Below, piece by piece: positions 8,662 to 18,331 of a stretch of DNA of 64,000 nucleotides. The position numbers were made by a program, and so were the translations under genes. The notes below the pieces were generated by a model, which saw nothing but the letters and a program-made list of their open reading frames with translations, searched no databases and was not told the DNA's origin. Source of the DNA: Saccharomyces uvarum (Eukaryota; Ascomycota; Saccharomycetes; Saccharomycetales; Saccharomycetaceae); contig OX365934.1 of assembly GCA_947243795.1 (NCBI GenBank), positions 310,001 through 374,000 of the forward strand, given 5' to 3'. Each line of letters starts with the position of its first letter. Position 1 is the stretch's first letter.

Positions 8662-9678
8662 ATGACTGAACCAGCTCCATCATACAGTAGAAAGAGAGTC
8701 TTGTACGAACTCTATTATGGTTTCAGGCCAAACAAGCCTACTTACACACCTGATGAATATCCAAATTTGGCAGGTAGGACGGCTATTGTGACTGGTGCAA
8801 ATACCGGCATTGGACTTCACGTCGCCAAGATTTTATACGAGAAAAACTGTGATGTTATCATAGTAGTGAGGACTGCAGCTAAGGGTGAAAAAGCTCGTGA
8901 GGAGATACTGGCAGCTACCCCAGATTCTAAGGGTTCTGTTATCATTGCGGATGGTTGCGACTTCCTTGATCTCAACACAGTCAAACCTACTGCGGATAAG
9001 GTTAAGACTGCGCTGGGTGACAAGCCACTAAACGTCATTATTCACAATGCGGGGTTAATGGCTCGTACTAACACCGGTATCTCCAAGCAAGGTGTTGAAG
9101 CCATGTTTCAAGTCAATGCCATGGGTCCACAATTGTTGCAACACTTTTTAAATCCTCTGTTTTTAAAGAAGGATAGTGATCTAAAAAGAATCGTATGGGT
9201 CAGTTCTGCATCCCATTTACTAGCTTTCAGAGAATACGGTATTAACTGGGAAAACCCAGGTTTTGAAGGTGTAGATGCTGGACAAAGACCGGCAGCAGCA
9301 GCACTTTACGGTCAATCGAAAGCAGCCAATATCATGCAGGCCAAGGCTTGGAGCACTAAAAACAAAACAATTGTGGATGAGATTGAATGTGTCTCAGTGT
9401 CTTGTTATCCGGGCAATTTGAATACCGATCTTGCGAGAGATTGGAATCCTTTATTAAGAAAGATAGGTGGCTATCTATTTTGGGATGTGAAGTATGGCGC
9501 CTATACTGAATTATACGGTGCGTTATCCCCTGCGTTAACGACAAAGAACCAAGGTGCTTACGTTGTGCCTTTCGGTGAAGTACATGATCCAAGAGAGGAC
9601 ATTGAAGCAGCGTTGACTAATGGTACTGATCTCAAGTTATGGGATCTCATTGAAGAAAAAATATCCAAATATTTCTAA
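8662..9678 (+). CDS. Short-chain dehydrogenase/reductase (retinol dehydrogenase-like)
   Basis: This intact 338-residue NAD(P)-dependent oxidoreductase belongs to the classical SDR superfamily. It has the cofactor glycine motif TGANTGIG (44-51), the NAG motif (129-131), a catalytic serine in VSSASH (about 181-182) and the active-site YGQSK with Tyr216 and Lys220. The layout resembles fungal retinol-dehydrogenase/WWOX-like SDRs; the substrate cannot be told from the sequence. There is no signal peptide or clear membrane segment. It sits between tRNA-His and a solo LTR. I do not recall an SDR gene between USE1 and SRM1 in S. cerevisiae, so it is either a lineage-specific gain or an ancestral gene lost there. 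The wreck of a tandem copy lies upstream. Codon use looks like that of ordinary nuclear genes. Confidence 0.9.
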   Translation: MTEPAPSYSRKRVLYELYYGFRPNKPTYTPDEYPNLAGRTAIVTGANTGIGLHVAKILYEKNCDVIIVVRTAAKGEKAREEILAATPDSKGSVIIADGCDFLDLNTVKPTADKVKTALGDKPLNVIIHNAGLMARTNTGISKQGVEAMFQVNAMGPQLLQHFLNPLFLKKDSDLKRIVWVSSASHLLAFREYGINWENPGFEGVDAGQRPAAAALYGQSKAANIMQAKAWSTKNKTIVDEIECVSVSCYPGNLNTDLARDWNPLLRKIGGYLFWDVKYGAYTELYGALSPALTTKNQGAYVVPFGEVHDPREDIEAALTNGTDLKLWDLIEEKISKYF

Positions 9679-9755
9679 TTTGAAAGCAACTTTTCTAGAC
9701 ACTCGAGTATCTGAACAGATCTCTTTATTAATGAGTATTAAAGTTGTATGATGAT

Positions 9756-10061
9756 CTTTGGGATTCCATCAATTCTTAATGTTATAATATTACGTATATA
9801 GATTATACTAGATATTCTCCTCATGGATTTAGGAATCCACAAAAGGGAATCTGCAATTTTGCATAATATTATGAAAGATTCTGTTCCTCTTTTTATATGT
9901 TATCATTCATTGATCCTATTACAATATCAATCCTTGCGCTTCAGCTTCCATTAATTTCGATGACAGTTTGAATCTTAATTTACTGCTCTTGTAATTTATG
10001 TCATCTTTTAACACCGTATATAATAGTAATAGATGGACAATAGTTGAATATTGTTCCAACA
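9756..10061 (-). mobile_element. Solo delta-type LTR (Ty1/Ty2 family), relic
   Basis: This minus-strand delta-like LTR of about 306 bases shares the central blocks of Ty1/Ty2 deltas (the GGATTTAGGAATCC and CTTCAGCTTCCATTAATTTC regions) and ends TTCCAACA at 10061. No internal Ty sequence is present. It lies in the same orientation as the LTR at 7506-7854, and the pair brackets the tRNA-His/SDR interval. A clean target duplication is not visible, so it looks moderately old. Confidence 0.85.
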
Positions 10062-10408
10062 TTTATATACATTTATTTAACTTTACATGTATGACAGTTA
10101 CACTTTAACTTCATATCCGTTGTTATTACTCGTCAAGGTTGTGGATCATAACAAGCGAAAGTAAAATCCACCCAGGCCTCTAGATTAAGGCATTTATCGC
10201 GAATCCTTTATAGTATCACTTACAACTTACACTCACTGTTTTATTACCCGGATATTAAAAAATTTAGAACCACTTAGAAAACAAACACAGGAAAAGTAAG
10301 GCAAACATGGTAAAATGATTTGAACTCGAGTGAAAAACAGTCTGAAGTGTATTTTTTACTAAAGTTTCCGAAGCAGAAGGATAACAAAGTTACCATACGC
10401 AAATCTAA
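10062..10408. other. SRM1 promoter region with Reb1 site
   Basis: AT-rich upstream region of SRM1. TTACCCGG at 10244-10251 is a Reb1 site about 160 bases before the SRM1 ATG, a position where Reb1 usually helps form the nucleosome-free region. No gene seen. Confidence 0.55.
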
Positions 10409-11857
10409 ATGGTTAAAAGAGCAAACGTCGCGAATGGGGGTTCCCAGGATGGCCCCCGAGTTAAGAAGATGTCCAAGACTCACGCCTCTCACATCATAAA
10501 CACCCAAGAAGACTACAAGCATATGTACTTGAGTGTCCAGCCATTGGATGTTTTTTGTTGGGGTTCCGGTTCTATGTGTGAACTTGGCTTGGGCCCACTG
10601 GCCAAGAACAAGGAAGTTAAAAGACCAAGGTTGAATCCATTTTTACCTCGCGATGAGGCGAGGATCATTTCTTTTGCAGTCGGTGGAATGCACACATTAG
10701 CACTCGACGAGGACAGCAATGTTTGGTCTTGGGGTTGTAACGATGTGGGTGCCTTGGGTAGAGATACTTCTGATGTTAAGGAGCAACTAAAGGACATGGA
10801 TGCTGATAATTCAAGTGATGACGAAGATGGTGATTTGAATGAGTCAGAATCCACTCCAGCTAAAATTCCTAGAGAATTTTTTCCACCTTTAGCAGAAGGT
10901 CACAAGATTATACAATTGGCAGCTACAGATAACATGAGTTGTGCCTTATTCAGTAATGGCGAAGTGTATGCATGGGGTACTTTCCGTTGTAATGAAGGTA
11001 TTCTAGGGTTCTACCAAGAAAAAATTAAAATTCAAAAGACTCCATGGAAAGTCCCCACTTTTTCTAAGTACGATATTGTCCAGTTGGCTCCTGGCAAGGA
11101 CCACGTTCTTTTCCTCGACGAAGAAGGTATAGTATTTGCTTGGGGTAACGGTCAACAAAATCAATTAGGAAGAAAAGTTATGGAAAGGTTCCGCCTAAAG
11201 ACTTTAGATCCCAGGCCATTCGGGTTAAGACATGTCAAGTACATTGCATCAGGGGAAAATCATTGTTTTGCTTTGACAAAGGATAACAAGCTAGTCAGTT
11301 GGGGGTTGAACCAATTTGGTCAGTGTGGTGTTTCTGAGAATGTGGAAGATGGTGCACTTGTTACTAAACCACTAAAGGTAGCATTGCCCGAGAATGTCAT
11401 AGTAAGAAGTATTGCTGCTGGTGAACACCATTCATTGCTCTTGTCGCAAGACGGCGATTTGTACTCTTTTGGTAGATTAGACATGTTTGAAATTGGTATT
11501 CCAAAAAGCGATTTACCCGAATACACTTATAAAGATGTTCACAATAAGGCACGTGCCGTACCACTTCCAACAAAGTTGAAAGGTGTTCCCAAGTTCAAAA
11601 CTGTTGCAGCAGGTTCTCACCACTCAGTTGCTGTTGCCCAAAATGGTATTGCCTATTCTTGGGGGTTTGGCGAAACCTATGCTGTTGGACTAGGTCCTTC
11701 TGATGAGGATACCGAAACTCCAACTAGAATCAAAAATACCGCAACTCAGGATCATAACATCATTTTGGCCGGATGCGGCGGTCAATTTTCTGTATCTGGT
11801 GGGGTAAAACTGTCTGACGAAGAAGCCGAAAAAAGAGCTGACGAAATGGACGACTAA
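10409..11857 (+). CDS. SRM1: Ran GEF Srm1 (RCC1 orthologue)
   Basis: This 482-residue chromatin-bound guanine-nucleotide exchange factor acts on Gsp1 (yeast Ran) and sets the nuclear Ran-GTP pool for transport. RCC1 repeats are visible as recurring GxxxHxLAL / WGxNxxGxLG units, for example FAVGGMHTLALDEDSNVWSWGCNDVGALG, IASGENHCFALTKDNKLVSWGLNQFGQCG and VAAGSHHSVAVAQNGIAYSWGFGE. A basic N-terminus (MVKRANVAN...RVKKMSK) fits a nuclear localisation signal. An acidic insert (DADNSSDDEDGDLNESES) lies in the first part of the propeller. Length equals S. cerevisiae. Confidence 0.97.
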   Translation: MVKRANVANGGSQDGPRVKKMSKTHASHIINTQEDYKHMYLSVQPLDVFCWGSGSMCELGLGPLAKNKEVKRPRLNPFLPRDEARIISFAVGGMHTLALDEDSNVWSWGCNDVGALGRDTSDVKEQLKDMDADNSSDDEDGDLNESESTPAKIPREFFPPLAEGHKIIQLAATDNMSCALFSNGEVYAWGTFRCNEGILGFYQEKIKIQKTPWKVPTFSKYDIVQLAPGKDHVLFLDEEGIVFAWGNGQQNQLGRKVMERFRLKTLDPRPFGLRHVKYIASGENHCFALTKDNKLVSWGLNQFGQCGVSENVEDGALVTKPLKVALPENVIVRSIAAGEHHSLLLSQDGDLYSFGRLDMFEIGIPKSDLPEYTYKDVHNKARAVPLPTKLKGVPKFKTVAAGSHHSVAVAQNGIAYSWGFGETYAVGLGPSDEDTETPTRIKNTATQDHNIILAGCGGQFSVSGGVKLSDEEAEKRADEMDD

Positions 11858-13841
11858 GATAAAACAAAAATAAACAAAAGAAGCGAGATTTCGCATCTCT
11901 GTATAGATTGCAAAATGTAACATAAGTAAATTAAAACACAGTAAAATTGTGGTTGTGTAAACAACAGCACTGAACCTGCCGCGATTCTGTGACGATCCTT
12001 AATTGCTCGCACAGGAATGGAGGGGCTTGAAGGCACAAAATTAGTACATATGCGTTACCCTTTGAGAATTACATTACGTAATCCATCTGTTTGTCCAGCC
12101 TTTCAGGCTTTTTCTTGCCTACATAACAATTTCACCGGTGTTTAGGAGAGTTTTAATCGGAATTAAAAAACACGGAAAATAATTAGCGACAAACAATAAT
12201 TGACGTAGAAACATCTATTACCACCCTATAGGTGCGGTAAATTTTACAACAATTGAAAAACGTCTATTTTCTTAACACTCGTTTTAGTCAAGGATGCGTA
12301 CGCAAAATTACTATCATTACCTCTGAATATGACATGCAAATAAACAGCCTGGGTAGGCACATGTACGATTCTGTAAAATAGTTTAACCAGGTGGTTCCAC
12401 ACAATAAGCATCTGTCAGGCGCATGTGCCACTTTAAGGGTATTGCATAGGCGAGTAATTTACATAGTTGTGTGACATGCATTCTCCGCGAAAACTTAGAA
12501 ATCACCTACATATATGATGTCATGCATAACGACGGGTGCACGATTTACTTGGGCAAAATAATAAACATTAGCAGTGTAAGGAAAGCCCTGACACTATTCT
12601 TTTGCCCCACGCCTCTTGGCAAAACTAGCTACAGTACTTTCTCTTGAGATAAGAAGTGTTCAACGTAAACAAACTTGGTATGTTAATGGGCCTTTAGCAG
12701 AATGGCGGGCCATAAAAACTTACGAGTTCTTTTTGCTTATGATCTGCTTTCCTAATTTGTGCTCTTTTTAGGTCAATCTTCTCCTGCATTTTCAATGCTG
12801 CATCTAAATTTACTACAGGGGGGAGCATGCTTATACGAGATATGCAGAGAGTAAAGAAAGTGGCGCCAGAAGTAATCATCGAAAAGAGCAACTGTCATTC
12901 AACATTTTCTGAGGAACGACCTAATCGAACATACATTTTTTTAAGCTTCCAAACGCTATTAGAAAAAATTGCTTGGCCGTAGAAATAGCCGGGAGTAATT
13001 AAGCCTGGCTTCCTGAAAGTATCCACTTTCAAGAAAGGCAAGACCTGAGTTTTTTTTCCTGCTTGAACTACCAAGCCTGCTTCATGCTCAAAAGTAACGA
13101 AGGGCATTGTTGCTTTCGTCCGGCGCGCCCCTCGGGAAACGACAGCGCGCAGCTACCAGCAGCAAAAGGAAAAAGAAATAGTGGGTTGAAGAAAGCTTTT
13201 TTGAGCCCACCTCAGACGGACGGGCAGCCCATCGGAATAAGAAATAAAACTTGATTTTGTTCTATACCGCGCTCGCCCAACCTACATTTATCCACACTAG
13301 ATATTCGGAGCGTGTCAGGTCCGCCTCCGTTAAGGGGAGAAAGAGACTCTCACAGCTCGGTTCCGGCTAGTCTCTGCTTTTTACGCGACTTACTGGGCTG
13401 AAAAGGCACCGTGTTTAATATGAGTGATGCAACGCTACGTAAATTACAAGCACAGAGGGTTAACTGTGCATAATTTCAAGGGCGTTGTTGACCCGTAAAA
13501 GTCCTCAAGCTTTAAACTACGTGCTCAAAAACAGGCGCACACCCTTCTGCTTTGATTCCGTCCATGCTTAGAAAGCTTGTTATTAACGTGAGTATTACAT
13601 AGGCTTACTGACACTCGATCATTGCCGCTTCCCTTGATTTTGAAGCACCCATAGAAAAGCTGACGTGAGCTAAAAGCAGGAAAAATAAATGTTGAGAAGG
13701 ATTTACGAAAGTGCGTCTTGCTATATAAATGAGAGATTTAGTTTATCCAACCTTGTTCCCTTAAAGCGTAAATGTTTTTCTCTTTCTACAGTAAAAATAA
13801 TTATCGAAATAAAAATAATCTAATAATAAATTATATAAAAG
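11858..13841. other. Long intergenic region SRM1-TOS8
   Basis: About 2 kb without a convincing gene; most of it is probably the TOS8 upstream regulatory region, since SRM1 ends at its left edge and transcribes toward it. It holds an SCB-like CGCGAAAA (12486-12493), an MCB core ACGCG (13383-13387), two exact TGACATGCA 9-mers (12330-12338 and 12472-12480) and a GC-rich patch near 13120-13160. Short open frames here lack coding character. Confidence 0.5.
12486..12493 (+). promoter_or_regulatory. SCB-like Swi4/Swi6 element upstream of TOS8
   Basis: CGCGAAAA is the core Swi4-Swi6 cell-cycle box. TOS8 is known as a target of SBF in S. cerevisiae, which makes this site a credible regulator despite lying about 1.35 kb upstream. 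Confidence 0.4.
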
Positions 13842-14666
13842 ATGTCAAGAGCCATGGGCACTAGTATAGTAAACATAAATAAAAACACAGAGCTGCCTCC
13901 AATCCAAGCTTTGTTTGAGTCGCTGAACATGGAAAATGAATCGAACGCAAGGCCGAATTTCGAGGAGCGCCGGTTATACCAAAACAGCCCTTTGTTTATT
14001 CCGCGAACAAACAGCACTGTTGCCAGTCAAGTTAACCCAGTTCCAGTAGCATCTCCTGTTTTTTTTATTGGCCATTCTCCAGTGACGATCGGCCAAAATA
14101 ATGCTGTTCTTAATCAGAACGTACCCCCATTTCCGGTTATATACAAAACTCCGGATATTGCATCCAACGGCGAAAGAGAATATATAATTGCTGTCGGAGC
14201 GCCTCCCATATCTTCGATGGCTGAGTATGAGCATCCGCCCGTTTATAATCATTACCAAGACCAAAGGCAAGCTCAAGCTTACCCTGTAGATTCAAACTAC
14301 GCAGTGATGAACAGCTATAGGGTGCCTCAACCTGTGGGAATTTGTAGCAATAAGGTATTTTCTAGTAGCAGAAATAGAAAAACCGCTTCCAGATCCAATA
14401 ATAAATCATCCGTAAAGGAAAAAAGAAACAAGGGCCATGGGAAAAGATCCAATTTACCTGGAGCCACCGTTCATATTTTAAATAAATGGTTACTAGAGCA
14501 CATAAACAACCCTTATCCAACCCTTCAGGAAAAAAGAGAACTTTTAGCGCAAACAGGCCTTACTAAACTCCAAATATCAAATTGGTTTATTAACGCTAGG
14601 AGAAGAAAAATATTTTCTGGCCAAAATGATATAAACTGCTTCAAAAGGAAATTCAGCTCTCCTTAA
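13842..14666 (+). CDS. TOS8: TALE homeodomain transcription factor Tos8
   Basis: This 274-residue protein is a TALE-class homeodomain repressor, paralogue of Cup9. The homeodomain lies near the C-terminus (about 199-260). It shows the three-residue loop extension with NNPYPT (222-227) and the recognition helix [12 protein letters not shown] (245-256). The N-terminal block [11 protein letters not shown] (18-28) is also conserved with Cup9. Two in-frame ATGs exist: 13842 (used here, good AAAG context) and 13854, which corresponds to the S. cerevisiae start MGTSI. The C-terminus ends shortly after the homeodomain and is shorter than in S. cerevisiae. The central region is highly diverged. Confidence 0.93.
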   Translation: MSRAMGTSIVNINKNTELPPIQALFESLNMENESNARPNFEERRLYQNSPLFIPRTNSTVASQVNPVPVASPVFFIGHSPVTIGQNNAVLNQNVPPFPVIYKTPDIASNGEREYIIAVGAPPISSMAEYEHPPVYNHYQDQRQAQAYPVDSNYAVMNSYRVPQPVGICSNKVFSSSRNRKTASRSNNKSSVKEKRNKGHGKRSNLPGATVHILNKWLLEHINNPYPTLQEKRELLAQTGLTKLQISNWFINARRRKIFSGQNDINCFKRKFSSP

Positions 14667-15797
14667 GTATTTCCAAAACTTTGAACCGAAAGTGCTCAAA
14701 GCTACCTGAACTTAGTTAAAAACCTTAGAGATAGATTCAAAAGGCAGGCGGGCGGGCGGGCAGGGACTAACTTCCTCATTAATATTTGTATTCTTCCAAA
14801 AGAAACAGAAAGAATACGCCTATATTTAATGAAGAAAACATAGACTTAGACATGAACACCTTAATATTCTTAAACTAAAACCCTACCTGGATAGAAGAGT
14901 GGTTCTAGCCATTTAAATCAGGTTGTATAGATTGTATAAAACTTATATAGTCTGTTCACTGCTCTTTTTCTGACATTCTTCATTCTCTGAAACAGTGAAA
15001 AAATCGGACCATATATCATGTCTCTCATACTTTCTTTTCAGGAAGAAGTATGGAAAAACATTCACACCCATTAGTCATTATAAAGTATTACAACAAGATA
15101 GAATAAAAAACCCTATAATCTTTCCGCAGGCGGAAATACAACATCCCTCTTTGTACGATTTCTACAACACTCAAAGGTTAAAGCAAGTCGTCATAAATTG
15201 TGAAGAAAAGTATCAGCCTATATTGTTATAAAGAATTTTGTTTTCCCTTATTCACCCGAGTCGACTATCGTTGGCTGTATTCAATAGAACGAAACAAATA
15301 CAAAACTGCTGCAATTTATCTACTTGTCACTAAGCATGCAGCTAAAAAGTTGAAGATTTTTTTAATTCGTTTGTTTGCCACAGAATAATTTTTATAACAT
15401 ATTCTAACCCTTGCCACAAGAATCAAACAAAAGACAAACATTTAATCAATGCTGAGAATATTCAATATTTAGGAACAAGTTATAACTCTTCTCTTCTCAC
15501 TTCTCTTTTTAAGGAAACGTAACTTCAATTCTTCAATAAAACTGATTAATATCAAAAAAAAAATCGAAAAACGTAATAGAACAAACATTTATATGCAAGA
15601 ACTTGATTTTATTTATCATTTTGGAAAGAAGCTGCTTAAGCATATGGAAATGATTTGTTCAATGTGTAACTCAAGCGACCTAAAACTTCACACTAAACTT
15701 AATGTTGCCAGTCTCGGTAAACACCGAGAAATAAATGATTGTTACGCATTTATTAGCACGTTAGTTATAAATGATGAAAGTTTTCTATTGATTAGTA
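14667..15797. other. Intergenic TOS8 to tRNA-Glu
   Basis: AT-rich, with a short GGGC repeat near 14747-14762. An open frame at 14995-15231 has protein-like composition but no ATG, and a CTTTCTTTTCAG acceptor-like string lies inside it. I cannot support a gene here. Confidence 0.45.
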
Positions 15798-15869
15798 TCC
15801 GATATAGTGTAACGGCTATCACATCACGCTTTCACCGTGGAGACCGGGGTTCGACTCCCCGTATCGGAG
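15798..15869 (+). tRNA. tE(UUC): tRNA-Glu (UUC)
   Basis: This 72-nt gene has acceptor TCCGATA/TATCGGA, an anticodon arm with loop CTTTCAC giving anticodon TTC, and T arm GGGG-TTCGACT-CCCC. It appears identical to the S. cerevisiae tRNA-Glu(UUC) as I remember it. It has no intron. A Pol III T-run terminator (TTTTTTT) lies near 15892-15899. Confidence 0.97.
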
Positions 15870-16080
15870 TTTCTTCCTTCTTAACGAATGATTTTTTTTA
15901 GAATGCCGTTGTAGCAATTCATATGCATGTATATATTAACCGTCAAAAACAGACTTTGTTAATATGAGACACATCATAAAATAAAGCATTAAACTAACTT
16001 AGGGTAAAAGAGTAGAGTTTATACTGCCGGGATGGAAAACTTATACACTAGAAGATATATCAAAAACAAGAATGTGTTGA

Positions 16081-17814
16081 CTATTTCATTGCCCGAAGGG
16101 AGTCCATATATTGATTAGTAGACACTATAGACGTGCCACCTAAGACAACTCTCATTCTACTATTCATCGTTTCATTAAATTCATGAACTAACCTTGCTTC
16201 CTCATAAGTTACACCGCCAACAAAAAATAAAATGACATCCTGAGGTATATCTTTCCTGAATTGAGTTTGCGTCATCCCATGGTTCTGAATATCTACCGTT
16301 TTGAAACGATCTCTGGATAGTGTTTTTTTGGAAAGCTCTGTTAGCAATGACGAGATTTCCGGGATATGTTGCATGTATATATTTTCAGCTGTGTTACTTT
16401 TAGAGCTCATTTTACTGTTAAATCTCCTTGCTAGTTCACTTAGTATATCGTCTTTATCATGATTACTTTGGGCCTTTCTATCCTGGTGGTTGAAAAGCGA
16501 TTTGAATCTGTGGAAAAAATTTACGTCCTCCGGAGAGAGGTCCTGCGTTAAAAGCTCAACCAGTTGGCGAATTTTATCTGAATTAGCATGGTTATTTAGA
16601 GAATAAATACATGCAAGCTTTAACTTGTAGTACTTGTCCACAGTTTCATTTTGAAATAACTTGATCAATTCGGAAAAATCTTCTTCGTTCGCATCATGTG
16701 CAGATAAGTTCTGTTCTATTTCACTAACCCCCCATATATTTCTTATCTTCAACTGCCTATCTAGTTCACCAACTATAGCCATATGCTTCGCCACATTTCC
16801 AGATAGTTTCCTAAACTCAGGATATTTCTCAATGAAGTTTTTAATATCTTCAATGGAATTTATTTGACTATTTGTTTGTGTCTTATCTTTGTAAGTGGTC
16901 ACGTATTGTTTTACTTTGTCACCCAACTCCCCAAAATTCAAGTACATGGTGTCTCTGAAGAAAGCATCTTGTTTGGATGATAAGGTAACCTTTTCTAGAT
17001 CCTTGTCGATTTTAGGTACTTTTGATAGATCAACTATATTTCGCTTAACACCTATATACTCGTTGATCATTGACTGATAAGTCCAAGGTTGCAGTAGAGG
17101 AGTTATAGGATCAGTCTTACGGTCTAAAATCAGCAATATAGGAGTAGAGTCCATCACTGGGAAATCGAAAAATGTCCTTTCATTCTTGCCAATTTCATAA
17201 GACACTTCTTTGGCTAACCTTTCACACAGTTTACTCGCACCTTCGAACCTAATTTCAGGTTTTATTTTTAGGGACAAAAGCACGGATACTAGACTGTTAC
17301 TACATTCTGTGAGCCCTGACTCACTCCAAACCAATTTGTTACTTAGAAAGTCCTTCGGCTGCAAATCCAACGAAAATAAATCCTGATTTAAAATAAAAAA
17401 ATCCTGGAATATTTCTTCCACCTTAGTGACTGCCTCCATGTCATCAGATTCCGCTAGCCTTTCCAATTGAGATTTGGAAACTATATTATTGAAGAAAATT
17501 TGATATTCACCATATCGAGGATTTCGTAACTCACGTAGGAGGCACTGCAACGTTTCTTCTGTGGGTTTAACGTATACCAAGCATCTTAAATGCCTCGAGA
17601 CCTCCCGCTCTTCATTTTCTATCTTATCAACTAAGTAGATTTCTTGCTTTAGCAAGTCACTTTGAGTTGCACATAAAGATATGGTGGGAGTGGTGTTCTT
17701 ATCCAGCAGTAAAACCTTAATTCGTTGGTGCTCGTTGACTTTAGCCACGCTCGATTTTGACCGGGAAGTCACAATCTTGTTTATATAGTAATCAGCAACA
17801 TCGAAAAGGTTCAT
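16081..17814 (-). CDS. VPS45: Sec1/Munc18 protein Vps45
   Basis: This 577-residue SM-family protein regulates the endosomal/TGN syntaxin Tlg2 and vesicle fusion on the route to the vacuole. It begins MNLFDVADYYINKIV. Sec1 hallmarks include PILLILDRKTDPITPLLQPWTYQ and the C-terminal IILFFVGG-VTYEEA-type segment (here DVILFFVGGVTYEEARLV). It is cytosolic and membrane-associated, with no signal peptide. Length equals S. cerevisiae. It is convergent with the tRNA-Glu side and divergent from a small plus-strand ORF 134 bases away. Confidence 0.97.
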   Translation of the reverse strand: MNLFDVADYYINKIVTSRSKSSVAKVNEHQRIKVLLLDKNTTPTISLCATQSDLLKQEIYLVDKIENEEREVSRHLRCLVYVKPTEETLQCLLRELRNPRYGEYQIFFNNIVSKSQLERLAESDDMEAVTKVEEIFQDFFILNQDLFSLDLQPKDFLSNKLVWSESGLTECSNSLVSVLLSLKIKPEIRFEGASKLCERLAKEVSYEIGKNERTFFDFPVMDSTPILLILDRKTDPITPLLQPWTYQSMINEYIGVKRNIVDLSKVPKIDKDLEKVTLSSKQDAFFRDTMYLNFGELGDKVKQYVTTYKDKTQTNSQINSIEDIKNFIEKYPEFRKLSGNVAKHMAIVGELDRQLKIRNIWGVSEIEQNLSAHDANEEDFSELIKLFQNETVDKYYKLKLACIYSLNNHANSDKIRQLVELLTQDLSPEDVNFFHRFKSLFNHQDRKAQSNHDKDDILSELARRFNSKMSSKSNTAENIYMQHIPEISSLLTELSKKTLSRDRFKTVDIQNHGMTQTQFRKDIPQDVILFFVGGVTYEEARLVHEFNETMNSRMRVVLGGTSIVSTNQYMDSLRAMK

Positions 17815-17948
17815 TTTCCTTTTTTACGACACAAACCAGTCTGTACTCAAGGTTTCGTAAGTCTATCCTTCTCATCTTGACTATATTTCATATACATTGT
17901 ATTTAAGCTGCGACACCTACCAATAAGAAGAACATTAGGGACCCTCTA

Positions 17949-18197
17949 ATGGCGTTACCCTTTTCAGAAATGAGTTGGAAAGAGAAAAAAAAGTTTCTGG
18001 CATCTTTTTTTCCTTATTCAGCTGTGTCTGCATCTGGCAGCATATGCTATCAATTGGATGGCGAAACAGATAAGAAACACATGGGAAACAATTTAGACCT
18101 TGTACATGTGCCAGTACGTAATCCGATCTTAGAAGACCATTTCCCCAGCAGAGCGACAGCTGACATTAGTGCGGCCGGTTTCAAAACATTTGTATAA
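17949..18197 (+). CDS. Candidate small protein, 82 aa, unrecognised
   Basis: An ATG-initiated open frame fills most of the gap between VPS45 (divergent, 134 bases away) and PAN2 (convergent, ends at 18332). The predicted protein starts MALPFSEMSWKEKKKFLASF and ends DISAAGFKTFV. It has a basic start, a mildly hydrophobic segment (about 17-33: FLASFFPYSAVSASGSI) and a polar C-terminal half. I recognise no family and recall no S. cerevisiae gene here. An internal in-frame ATG (MSWKEKKK) is an alternative start. It could be a chance ORF; protein-like composition and a plausible promoter position are the only support. Confidence 0.35.
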   Translation: MALPFSEMSWKEKKKFLASFFPYSAVSASGSICYQLDGETDKKHMGNNLDLVHVPVRNPILEDHFPSRATADISAAGFKTFV

Positions 18198-18331
18198 GTT
18201 AAGTACTTAGTATGAAATATTATTTGTACAAACGATATTAGTATTTTATAATTTTTTTATTATTTTTTATAAGCTCTCTTTCAATGATTGGTGGTAGTAA
18301 CCTTCATAACAATATGACAGTTCTAGCTCCT

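Noticed and set aside
15593-15901. 102-codon open frame spanning tRNA-Glu
   Set aside because: It reads straight through the tRNA gene and has no coding signature outside it.
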